DNA of 64,000 bases, taken from an uncultured Eubacteriales bacterium. GTDB lineage: Bacteria; Bacillota; Clostridia; Christensenellales; CAG-138. A program made the translations under genes and the position numbers. The DNA is taken from the NCBI GenBank assembly GCA_900543475.1, contig UQRU01000002.1, positions 4,280 to 68,279 on the forward strand, given 5' to 3'. The notes beneath the pieces were generated by a model. That model was not told the DNA's origin and did not search any database. It saw nothing but the letters and a program-made list of their open reading frames with translations. Below, piece after piece: positions 17,337 to 24,929 of the stretch. Each line of letters opens with the position of its first letter. Positions within the stretch are counted from its first letter, which is position 1.

Positions 17337-18416
17337 TCAGATCTGTACCGTCCAGCCCATGTCGTCGGGCACCTTGCCGGTCTGCATACCATATAAGGTA
17401 TCATAGAGCCGCTGGGCAATGGGCCCAACCTTGCCATCCCCAACGGTGTAGTCTTGCCCATGGTAATGGAGCACGCCAATGGGGGAGATCACTGCGGCGG
17501 TGCCGCTGGCAAACACCTCCTGGAGCTTGCCTGCCTTGGCAGCGGCGAACAGCTCATCGGTGCTTAGCTTCCGCTCGTTGGCCGGCACGCCCCACTTGCG
17601 CAGCAGGGTCAAAACGGAATCCCGGGTCACGCCGGGCAGGATGGTGCCAGTAAGGGGGGAGGTGATCACTTCCCCGTCGATCATAAAGAAGGCGTTGGAG
17701 GTGCCGATCTCCTCCACATATTTATGTTCCGCAGCATCCAGCCACAGCACGTCCTTGCAGTTGTAGGCCATGGCCTTCTGGGAAGCCTTCATACCCCCGG
17801 CATAGTTGCCGCCTACCTTGGCGAAACCGGTGCCGCCCAGGGCCGCCCGGATGAATTCATCCTCCACGTAGATGCGGGTGGTGGACAGACCGCCATCGTT
17901 GGCGGCGTAGTAGGAGCCCACCGGGGAAAGGATGATGAGGAAGCGGTAATGCTTGGCGGGCAGCACGCTGAAGGATACCTCATCCGCGATCATGAAGGGA
18001 CGGATATACAGGGCGGTGCCAGGTTCGCTGGGCACCCAGTCCTCGTCCGCGTGGACGACGGCCTTGACGGCGGCCAGGAACAAATCGTAGTCCATTTTGG
18101 GCATGCACATACGCTCGCAGGTGTTGGCCATGCGCTTGGCGTTCATGTCCGGCCGGAAGATTTGGATGCCGCCGTCAGGCCGCTTGTAGGCCTTCATGCC
18201 CTCAAAGAGCATCTGGGCATAGTGGAGCACTGCGGAAGCCGGGTCCAGGGAGATGGGGCCATAGGGGATCACCTTGCCATCGTGCCAGCCCTGGCCTTCG
18301 TCGTAGCGCATTTCAAACATGTGGTCGGTAAAGTAGTTGGCAAAGCCCAGCTTATCTTGGGGGGGCTTAGGTTTAGGATGCTGGGTGCGGATAACGGGGA
18401 AGGTATAGTCTGCCAT
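17337..18416 (-). CDS. ilvE: Branched-chain amino acid aminotransferase
   Basis: A fold-type IV pyridoxal-phosphate enzyme interconverting Leu, Ile and Val with their 2-oxo acids using glutamate/2-oxoglutarate. At 359 residues it belongs to the longer IlvE type II group. The cofactor lysine is at about K200 in FAKVGGNYA, and the C-terminal EEIGTSNAFF and SGTAAVISPIG segments are typical. It sits 22 bases downstream of the oxidoreductase genes, so it can either feed that enzyme with 2-oxo acids or consume those it makes by reductive carboxylation. Confidence 0.95.
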   Translation of the reverse strand: MADYTFPVIRTQHPKPKPPQDKLGFANYFTDHMFEMRYDEGQGWHDGKVIPYGPISLDPASAVLHYAQMLFEGMKAYKRPDGGIQIFRPDMNAKRMANTCERMCMPKMDYDLFLAAVKAVVHADEDWVPSEPGTALYIRPFMIADEVSFSVLPAKHYRFLIILSPVGSYYAANDGGLSTTRIYVEDEFIRAALGGTGFAKVGGNYAGGMKASQKAMAYNCKDVLWLDAAEHKYVEEIGTSNAFFMIDGEVITSPLTGTILPGVTRDSVLTLLRKWGVPANERKLSTDELFAAAKAGKLQEVFASGTAAVISPIGVLHYHGQDYTVGDGKVGPIAQRLYDTLYGMQTGKVPDDMGWTVQI

Positions 18417-18438
18417 AAGTGGCTCCTTTCAGCGGATA

Positions 18439-18972
18439 TTATTTGGCGTCTGCAAAAGCATGGAACGCTTTTTTGTTCAAATCCAGCAGGCCGGCCTTCT
18501 TGCCGGAGAAAACCTTCTGGAGGATCCGGTCCAGGGCTTCATCCCCGGCGGTGCCGGCGATGTGGGACACGGCGCCCAGCATCACCATGTTGGCGGCCCG
18601 GCTGTTGCCCAGCTCCATGGCGATGTCGTTGGCGGGCACGGGGATAGCCTGGATGTCGGTGCGGGTAGGCTTGGCGGGGATGAGGGATTGGTTGTAGAAC
18701 AGCATACCGCCGGGCTTGACCAGGGATTCAAAGCGGGTCATGGAGGGCAGGTTCATGGCCACCACCACATCCGCCTCATATACCAGGGGGCAGCTGACGG
18801 GTTTATCCGAGATCACCACCGTGCAGTTGGCGGTGCCGCCCCGCATTTCAGGGCCATAGGAGGGCAGGAAGGTGACCTCCTTATTTTCATACATGGCGGC
18901 ATAGGCGGTCATCTGGCCCATGAGGATCACGCCCTGGCCGCCGGAGCCGGCAAAAAACAGCTTTTGGATCAT
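18439..18972 (-). CDS. 2-oxoacid:ferredoxin oxidoreductase, gamma subunit
   Basis: A 177-residue POR gamma domain protein with the typical start FAGSGGQGVILMGQ and a PSYGPEMRGGTANCTV segment. In 2-oxoisovalerate or 2-oxoglutarate ferredoxin oxidoreductases this subunit supports CoA binding and complex assembly. Its start overlaps the beta-subunit stop by four bases. Branched-chain specificity (VOR) rather than KOR is inferred from the adjoining ilvE. Confidence 0.9.
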   Translation of the reverse strand: MIQKLFFAGSGGQGVILMGQMTAYAAMYENKEVTFLPSYGPEMRGGTANCTVVISDKPVSCPLVYEADVVVAMNLPSMTRFESLVKPGGMLFYNQSLIPAKPTRTDIQAIPVPANDIAMELGNSRAANMVMLGAVSHIAGTAGDEALDRILQKVFSGKKAGLLDLNKKAFHAFADAK

Positions 18973-19721
18973 TTGGAAGCCTCCTGTTCCGGCGCCCGCA
19001 GGCAGCCCAAAGGATAGTAGGGGATCATCTTTTCATCCACCCATTTCATGGCGTCCGCCGGGGTCATGCCCCAGTTGGTGGGACAGGTGGACAAGAACTC
19101 CACAAAGGAGAAGCCCAGGCCCTTTTCCTGTACTTCAAAGGCCTTTTGCACAGCCTTTTTGGCCTTGCGCACATTGGCGGGGGAGTTGAGGGCCACCCGC
19201 TCCACATATACGGCGCACTCCAGCTGGGCCAGCAGCTCGCACATCTTGATGGGCATACCAAACTGGGCCTTGGTGCGGCCTTCCACGGCGGTGGTGGCCC
19301 GCTGGCCGATCAGGGTGGTGGGGGCCAGCTGGCCGCCGGTCATGCCATAGATGCCGTTGTTGATGAAGAAGGTGGAAAACCGCTCGCCACGGGCGGCGGC
19401 TGCAATGATCTCGGACATGCCGATGGAGGCAAGGTCGCCGTCCCCCTGGTAGGTAAAGACCACCTTATCGGGATGGACCCGGCGGATGCCGGTGGCCACA
19501 GCGGGGGCCCGGCCATGGGCGGCCTCGCACATATCCACGTTCATATACTGGTGGGCCATTACGCTGCAGCCGATGGGGGCAACGCCGATGGCCTGACCCA
19601 GCTTGCCGTTTTCCTCCAGCACCTCCATGATGAGCCGGTGGGCGATGCCATGGGTGCAGCCGGGGCAATAATGGGTGCTCACAGGGAGCATACCGTTTGT
19701 ATAGGTGAAGATCGGTTTCAT
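18969..19721 (-). CDS. 2-oxoacid:ferredoxin oxidoreductase, beta (thiamine-PP binding) subunit
   Basis: A 250-residue thiamine diphosphate-binding subunit. CPGCTHG near the N-terminus and the YQGDGDLASIG segment, which holds the GDGD magnesium/ThDP signature, identify it, as does INNGIYGMTGGQ. ATG 19721 follows a GGAGGG ribosome site and overlaps the alpha-subunit stop as ATGA. The complex oxidatively decarboxylates 2-oxo acids to acyl-CoA with ferredoxin, or runs in reverse. Confidence 0.93.
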   Translation of the reverse strand: MKPIFTYTNGMLPVSTHYCPGCTHGIAHRLIMEVLEENGKLGQAIGVAPIGCSVMAHQYMNVDMCEAAHGRAPAVATGIRRVHPDKVVFTYQGDGDLASIGMSEIIAAAARGERFSTFFINNGIYGMTGGQLAPTTLIGQRATTAVEGRTKAQFGMPIKMCELLAQLECAVYVERVALNSPANVRKAKKAVQKAFEVQEKGLGFSFVEFLSTCPTNWGMTPADAMKWVDEKMIPYYPLGCLRAPEQEASK

Positions 19722-20806
19722 TTTAAACCCTCCAATATAGCCTTCGCTTTCTGGGTAACCTCCAGGGAGGTGGGGATGATGCCGCCGGTGCGGTAGATGA
19801 GCTCCACGGGGAAGCGGCCGCAAACCGCCCGCTTCACATCGTCCAGCAGCTGGCCCTTGGAGAGCTCTGCGCTGATGACCACCTTGGTGGAGGGGCAGAT
19901 CTGGTCAAAGGCGGCTTCGGGGAAGGGCCACAGGCTGATGGGCCGGATGAGGCCGGCCTTGATGCCCTGCTCCGCCAGCATATCCATGACCTCCAGGGTC
20001 AGGCGGGCGATGGTGCCGTAGGCCACGAACACGATCTCGGCGCCTTCCAGGTTGACGGCTTCATAGCGGGTAAAGTCCGGGGCAGCCTCCGCATAGCGGG
20101 CAAACAGGTGCTCCACATGTTGCTCCAGGGCTTCGGGCTGGAGCCGAAGGGACTTGACCACCCGGCGGTTCTGCTGGCCGCCCCGGTCATCCCAGCCGGT
20201 GATGGCCCAATCCTTCCGGGGGGCGATCTCCTGGGGCTGGAGCATGGGCTTTTCCGGGGGCAGGGTCACAGGCTCCATCATCTGGCCCATCATGCCGTCC
20301 GCCAGCAGGATCACCGGCGTACGCCATTTTTCCGCCAGGGCGGGGGCTTCATAGATGAGGTTTACCGCTTCCTGCATATTATAGGGGGCGAATACGGGGA
20401 TATGGTAATCGCCGTTGCCGCCGCCCCGGGTCACCTGGAAATAGTCCGCCTGGCCGGGCTGGATGCCGCCGATGCCGGGGCCGCAGCGGGAAACGTTCAG
20501 GATCACCGCAGGCACCTCGGCGCTGGCCAGGAAGCTAAGACCCTCCTGCATCAGGGCGATGCCCGGGGAGGAGGAGGAAATGAACACGCAGCCGCCGGCA
20601 GCGCCTGCGCCATAGGTCATGTTGATGGCGCCCAATTCGCTTTCCGCCTGGACAAAGCAGCCGCCCCGCTTAGGCAGCTCCCGGGACATATACTCTGGGA
20701 TCTCGCTCTGGGGGGTGATGGGGTAGCCGAAATAGTACTTGCAACCGCCCCGCATGGCGGCTTCCGCAAAGGCCTCGTTGCCTTTCATCAAAACCTTTTC
20801 CGTCAT
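19718..20806 (-). CDS. 2-oxoacid:ferredoxin oxidoreductase, alpha subunit
   Basis: A 362-residue POR alpha-type subunit with KGNEAFAEAAMRGGC, the GYPITPQSEIPEY substrate region and ESELGAINMTYGAGAAG. ATG 20806 overlaps the ferredoxin-subunit stop by four bases, matching the tightly coupled order of the other subunits. The separate alpha, beta, gamma and delta genes are the VOR/KOR arrangement. Pyruvate is less likely as substrate because the cluster contains IlvE and acyl-CoA synthetases. Confidence 0.93.
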   Translation of the reverse strand: MTEKVLMKGNEAFAEAAMRGGCKYYFGYPITPQSEIPEYMSRELPKRGGCFVQAESELGAINMTYGAGAAGGCVFISSSSPGIALMQEGLSFLASAEVPAVILNVSRCGPGIGGIQPGQADYFQVTRGGGNGDYHIPVFAPYNMQEAVNLIYEAPALAEKWRTPVILLADGMMGQMMEPVTLPPEKPMLQPQEIAPRKDWAITGWDDRGGQQNRRVVKSLRLQPEALEQHVEHLFARYAEAAPDFTRYEAVNLEGAEIVFVAYGTIARLTLEVMDMLAEQGIKAGLIRPISLWPFPEAAFDQICPSTKVVISAELSKGQLLDDVKRAVCGRFPVELIYRTGGIIPTSLEVTQKAKAILEGLK

Positions 20807-21033
20807 TCTGCTTCTCCTTCCTCCAGCCGGTAGATCTCGATGGCGCCATCCGGGCACATCACCGCGCAGCTGGCGCAGCCGATGCAGGCGCCCTGGTCGG
20901 TGATGCCTGCGGGGCTATAGCCCTTGCTGTTTACGTGCTTCCCCATGGCGATGATCTTCTTGGGGCATACGGACACGCATAGGCCGCAGCCCTTGCACCT
21001 TTCATCCTGAAAGGTCACCTTGAAATTTGCCAT
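20803..21033 (-). CDS. 2-oxoacid:ferredoxin oxidoreductase, delta (2[4Fe-4S]) subunit
   Basis: A 76-residue ferredoxin-like protein with two C-x2-C-x2-C-x3-CP motifs (CKGCGLCVSVCP and CIGCASCAVMCP). It passes electrons between the catalytic subunits and external ferredoxin. It is the first of the four subunit genes, 75 bases after the ATPase gene. Confidence 0.92.
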   Translation of the reverse strand: MANFKVTFQDERCKGCGLCVSVCPKKIIAMGKHVNSKGYSPAGITDQGACIGCASCAVMCPDGAIEIYRLEEGEAE

Positions 21034-21108
21034 GTCTGTTTCTCGCTCCTTCCAAATTTTCGTTCCAAGATATTCCTTATTTCAAACCAGCCGCAGAGGC
21101 GGTTGACT

Positions 21109-21822
21109 TCATCGATCCAGCCAGGTCTCCCGCATATACATGCCCAGAGGCATCAACTTGGCCGGGTCCAAGCCGGCTGCCGTCAGGGCGTCTGGGTCCA
21201 CCAGGGGAGCCGGATAGCAATCCAGCATCAGGGGCAGCCCGGTGATCCGTTCCAGTTCCAGGCAAAGGGCGTGACCCTTTTGGATGGTGGCGGGGGTGGT
21301 CTCCCGCAAAAGGTGGCAGTTGTTGACAATGCCTGTGAGCGGAAAGCCCATGGTGGCTTCAATATCCGCAAGATGCATACAAGCCCCTTCCACCGTGGCG
21401 GTATCCGGCCGGTTGGCATTCACCACAGCCAGGGCCTCGTGATCGTCGCTGTGAAAATAATCCCCAAATTGGCGGATCACCTTGGCGCCTTCCCCGTTGC
21501 CCCCCAGATCCACGATGCAGAGACACTGGGGGTCCTCTAAAGGCCCCCGGGCGGAGGCGCCCAGGGCGGGCAGCTCAGCGGTGATCTCCTCCCGGTAGGC
21601 GCTGCCAAATACCCCGACGCCCGCCTGCTCCAGCAGGTCTCGGCGCTCTCGGGAACGGAAGTAGGGATTGGCGATGTCCAGGTCGATTAGGGCGATCCGG
21701 GGATAGGCTCGGAGCTTGGCTGCAAAAAGGGCCAAGGATACGGCCAATTCGGTTTTGCCGCTGCCATAATGACCGGCGATCAGGTGGATGTGTTTATGGG
21801 TAAGGGGCCATTTTGCTAACAT
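21109..21822 (-). CDS. P-loop ATPase of the MinD/CobQ group linked to the oxidoreductase
   Basis: A 237-residue cytoplasmic protein with the Walker A GHYGSGKTE near the N-terminus, a DLDIANPYFRSRE switch-like segment and VDLGGNGEGA further on. It resembles the CobB/CobQ and MinD nucleotide-binding fold. AAAGGAGTC precedes ATG 21822. No separate promoter was found in the short gap upstream; a terminator-like hairpin lies there instead. A role in cofactor or cluster delivery to the oxidoreductase is only a guess. Confidence 0.8.
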   Translation of the reverse strand: MLAKWPLTHKHIHLIAGHYGSGKTELAVSLALFAAKLRAYPRIALIDLDIANPYFRSRERRDLLEQAGVGVFGSAYREEITAELPALGASARGPLEDPQCLCIVDLGGNGEGAKVIRQFGDYFHSDDHEALAVVNANRPDTATVEGACMHLADIEATMGFPLTGIVNNCHLLRETTPATIQKGHALCLELERITGLPLMLDCYPAPLVDPDALTAAGLDPAKLMPLGMYMRETWLDR

Positions 21823-21847
21823 GGCGAGACTCCTTTTGTAAATTTAA

Positions 21848-21879
21848 CAAAAATGCCCCCGTTCGCTAAGAACAGGGGC
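21848..21879 (-). terminator. Terminator or attenuator before the oxidoreductase cluster
   Basis: On the minus strand GCCCCTGTTC and GAACGGGGGC form a stem around TTAGC, followed by ATTTTTG. It lies between a short hydrophobic ORF and the ATPase gene. The right-arm sequence GCGAACG can alternatively pair with CGTTCGC (21918-21924) inside the end of that ORF, which would break the hairpin. It may therefore be a conditional attenuator. Confidence 0.65.
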
Positions 21880-21899
21880 CCGGGAAATCTTTGTACCGG

Positions 21900-22130
21900 T
21901 TAACCGTCTATTCTTGGGCGAACGCCTTGACGGGGTAGCATAATAATAAGTACCAGGCAAAGCAGAATAGCCGCCAGGTTAAGAATGCCCAGCAGCGCAA
22001 CGCCAAGAAGGAAAACATAAAGGCACACAAGAACTGTGTGCCTTTGGCGTACATTTATAGAAAAGGAGGACATACCCGCCATCCATGCCTGCGCCGGGTT
22101 ATGGGCCTGACAATGCATCTGAGCGGCCAT
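21900..22130 (-). CDS. Small membrane protein, or leader peptide rich in Leu/Val/Ile codons
   Basis: A 76-residue ORF with its own promoter (TTGACA-17-TATAGT), an AAAGGAG ribosome site before ATG 22130 and a terminator after its stop. The first half is polar. The second half contains 33 consecutive hydrophobic residues, of which 22 are Leu, Val or Ile, consistent with a transmembrane helix. Its place just before a terminator and a branched-chain 2-oxoacid operon without an evident promoter also fits a translational attenuation leader. I recognise no family. Both readings are open. Confidence 0.6.
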   Translation of the reverse strand: MAAQMHCQAHNPAQAWMAGMSSFSINVRQRHTVLVCLYVFLLGVALLGILNLAAILLCLVLIIMLPRQGVRPRIDG

Positions 22131-22162
22131 GACGAAAAACTCCTTTCCAAACAATTGCAATA

Positions 22163-22191
22163 ACTATACCAACTTCCGCATTATTTGTCAA
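22163..22191 (-). promoter_or_regulatory. Promoter of the small hydrophobic ORF (and possibly of the oxidoreductase cluster)
   Basis: Minus-strand TTGACA (22191-22186) and TATAGT (22168-22163) are 17 bp apart, about 30 bases upstream of the ORF start. Confidence 0.75.
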
Positions 22192-22284
22192 CCGTGGGAA
22201 GAAAAAAACCTGTATGGTTGATTTTCTCGTTAAGAAATGTTAATGATTTAACTAATAATAGTTGTAATAGTTGTTAGGCGCCCC

Positions 22285-22352
22285 CATATGACAAAATGCT
22301 GTTGACAAGGCCGGGGAAATATGATAAAGTAACTGCAATCGCATATGACAAA
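22285..22352 (+). promoter_or_regulatory. Direct repeats flanking the second T-box promoter
   Basis: CATATGACAAA occurs at 22285-22295 and again at 22342-22352. The first copy is just upstream of the -35 box and the second just after the expected transcription start. They are candidate binding sites for a repressor, perhaps the XRE domain encoded downstream. Confidence 0.45.
22302..22330 (+). promoter_or_regulatory. Promoter of the second T-box transcript
   Basis: TTGACA (22302-22307) and TAAAGT (22325-22330) are 17 bp apart and precede the stem I of the T-box leader. Confidence 0.65.
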
Positions 22353-22608
22353 GGCAATGACGAAGACGGCGGAGTTGCGTCCCTTTTAGAGAGCCGGCGG
22401 TAGGTGTAAGCCGGTAGCGGCCCTTCTCCATATGCCCATCCCTTCCGAGCCGGTGGCCCGAACCCATGTAGGCAGTAGACGCCACCCGTGCAGCCGCGTA
22501 AAGGCGAAGGACTTGATGGAGTCTATGAGGTGGCATATTTTATATATGCAATTTGAGTGGTACCGCGGAGCTAATCCGTCTCAAAGGAAACTTTGAGACG
22601 GTTTTTTT
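22353..22608 (+). promoter_or_regulatory. T-box riboswitch upstream of the XRE/cupin/acyl-CoA synthetase gene
   Basis: The leader shows AATGACGAAGA, AGAGAGCC and the distal loop GGTAGGTGTAA. The T-box core GAGTGGTACCGCGG at 22555-22568 is identical to that of the 13003-13290 leader. The terminator CCGTCTCAAAG/CTTTGAGACGG is at 22576-22601 with seven T residues. TGGT pairs with tRNA ending in A-CCA. By spacing to the conserved GAG, the specifier would be AUC (Ile), but CAU or CCC cannot be excluded by eye. Confidence 0.92.
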
Positions 22609-22637
22609 ATTTACAAAATGGAAGGAAGAAAAAAGCT

Positions 22638-24911
22638 ATGCTGGCACAAAAAGCCCAACCCGCATCCCGTGAACTGATGGACGTTGCAGCGCGCATTCAT
22701 GAACTGCGGGAGATATCCGGCTACAGTCAGGAACAGATGGCCCAATATACCAATGTCTCCTTGACGGACTATATCGCCTATGAGTCCGCCCGGGCGGATA
22801 TGCCCTTTACGTTCATCCACAAATGCGCCCTTACCTTCAACGTGGGCATCACGGACCTGATGCAGGGCCGTAGCGCCCGGCTATCCTCCTATACGGTGAC
22901 CCGCCGGGGCAAGGGACAGACTACGGCCAAGGAAAAGGGCATCGAGATCAAAAATATGGCGCCCTTTTTCCGGGATAAGATCGCAGAGCCCTATTGGGTA
23001 ACCTATGCGTATGATCCTGCCCAGCAGAATCAACCCATCCATACCACCTCCCACAATGGGCAGGAATTTGACCTGGTGCTTTCCGGCAAGCTGAAGGTGC
23101 GGGTAGGGGATAATGAGGAAGTCCTCTCGGAAGGGGACAGCATCTATTATGATAGTTCCACGCCCCATGGCATGATCGCCATGGATGGGGCGGATTGTAC
23201 CTTCCTGGCCATGATCCTGCCTGGGGAGGAGACCGAGGAGGAAGCGGTCGCGGAGACTATCCGGCCCGCTACCACCACAGGACGTCTCATCTATCAGGAC
23301 TTCATCGACGCCACGGAGGACGAGACCGGCGCCCTCACCAAGATCGCCTTTAAAAACGAGGAAACCTTTAACTTCGCCTTTGATATCGTGGACCGGCTGG
23401 GACGGGAAAAGCCGGATAAGCTGGCGATGCTCCACCTGGACCACAACAAGGAAGAGCGGCGGTTCACCTTCCAGGACATGAAGCTGCAATCCGCCCGGGC
23501 CGCCAACTATTTCAAATCCCTGGGAATCCAGCGGGGAGACCGGGTCATGCTGGTGCTCAGGCGGAACTATCAATTCTGGTTTGCCATCCTGGGCCTGCAT
23601 AAGCTGGGCGCAGTGGCGGTGCCAGCCACGGATCAGCTGCTGCAAAAGGATTTTGAATACCGCTTCCAGGCGGCGGATATCCGGGCTGTGGTGTGCAGCG
23701 CCAATAGCCATGCCCCGGAAGAGGTGGAGAAAGCCTTGCCCAATTGCCCCGGGGTAAAGACCCTGGTGCTGTGCGGCGGCCAGCGGGAAGGCTGGCACGA
23801 TTATGATGGGGAATCCGTGCTGTTTACCCGCTCCTTCCACCGGGAGACGGACACGGCCTGCGGCAGCGACCCCATGGTGATGTTCTTCTCCTCCGGCACC
23901 ACCGGCTATCCCAAGCTGGTGACCCATAATTATAAATATGCCCTGGGACATTTCATCACCGCAAAATATTGGCATTGCGTGGAGCCCGACGGCCTGCATT
24001 TCACCATTTCGGATACGGGCTGGGGCAAGGCCCTGTGGGGCAAGCTCTACGGCCAGTGGCTGTGCGAGGCGGCGGTATTCACCTATGATTTCGACCGCTT
24101 CGACGCCCACGACATCCTGCCCCTGTTCGCCAAGTATAACATCACCACCTTCTGTGCCCCGCCCACTATGTACCGGTTCATGATCAAGGAGGATCTGAGC
24201 AAGTACGACCTAAGTTCCATCCACCATGCCACCACCGCCGGCGAGGCCCTCAACCCAGAGGTGTTCCATCAATTCAAGAAGGCCACCGGCCTATCCGTTA
24301 TGGAAGCCTTCGGCCAGACCGAAACCACCATGGTCATTGGCAACCTGGTGGGCATGAAGCCTAAGATCGGGTCCATGGGCAAGCCCAGCCCCCTGTTCCA
24401 GGTGGATATCCTCAACGTCCACGGCCAGCCCGCTGCGGTGGGGGAAAGCGGGGAGATCGTGATCCGTACCCAGGATGGAGTGCCCTGCGGCCTGTTCAAT
24501 GGATATTTGGACCCTGAAGCCACCAAGGAGGCATGGCACGATGACATCTACCACACGGGAGACGTGGCATGGCGGGATGAGGACGGCTATTTCTGGTATG
24601 TGGGCCGCAAGGACGATGTGATCAAATCCTCCGGCTACCGGATCGGGCCCTTTGAGATCGAAAGCGTCATCATGGAGCTGCCTTATGTGCTGGAATGCGG
24701 GGTCTCCGCTGCGCCGGATGAGGTCCGGGGCCAGGTGGTCAAGGCTAGCATCGTGCTGGTGAAGGGGAAAGAACCCTCCGAGGAGCTGAAGAAGGAGATC
24801 CAGGACTTTGTCAAGCACCGGACCGCGCCCTACAAATATCCCAGGATCGTGGAATTCCGGGACGAACTACCCAAGACCATCAGCGGCAAGATCCGCCGCA
24901 ACGCCCTATAA
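22638..24911 (+). CDS. Three-domain fusion: XRE helix-turn-helix + cupin + AMP-forming acyl-CoA synthetase
   Basis: A 757-residue protein. Residues about 17-73 form an XRE-type helix-turn-helix (IHELREISGYSQEQMAQYTN). Residues about 134-195 form a cupin_2 barrel with GDSIYYDSSTPHGM. From about 215 to the end there is a full acyl-CoA synthetase with FFSSGTTGYPK, AFGQTETT, YHTGDVAWRDEDGYF and KTISGKIRR. The first two domains match the architecture of XRE-cupin repressors; here they are joined to the enzyme that may process their ligand. ATG 22638 is used because the open frame further upstream runs through the T-box terminator. The synthetase is a paralogue of the one at 11326-12969. Confidence 0.9.
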   Translation: MLAQKAQPASRELMDVAARIHELREISGYSQEQMAQYTNVSLTDYIAYESARADMPFTFIHKCALTFNVGITDLMQGRSARLSSYTVTRRGKGQTTAKEKGIEIKNMAPFFRDKIAEPYWVTYAYDPAQQNQPIHTTSHNGQEFDLVLSGKLKVRVGDNEEVLSEGDSIYYDSSTPHGMIAMDGADCTFLAMILPGEETEEEAVAETIRPATTTGRLIYQDFIDATEDETGALTKIAFKNEETFNFAFDIVDRLGREKPDKLAMLHLDHNKEERRFTFQDMKLQSARAANYFKSLGIQRGDRVMLVLRRNYQFWFAILGLHKLGAVAVPATDQLLQKDFEYRFQAADIRAVVCSANSHAPEEVEKALPNCPGVKTLVLCGGQREGWHDYDGESVLFTRSFHRETDTACGSDPMVMFFSSGTTGYPKLVTHNYKYALGHFITAKYWHCVEPDGLHFTISDTGWGKALWGKLYGQWLCEAAVFTYDFDRFDAHDILPLFAKYNITTFCAPPTMYRFMIKEDLSKYDLSSIHHATTAGEALNPEVFHQFKKATGLSVMEAFGQTETTMVIGNLVGMKPKIGSMGKPSPLFQVDILNVHGQPAAVGESGEIVIRTQDGVPCGLFNGYLDPEATKEAWHDDIYHTGDVAWRDEDGYFWYVGRKDDVIKSSGYRIGPFEIESVIMELPYVLECGVSAAPDEVRGQVVKASIVLVKGKEPSEELKKEIQDFVKHRTAPYKYPRIVEFRDELPKTISGKIRRNAL

Positions 24912-24929
24912 GGGGGAAAGGAACTTCCC

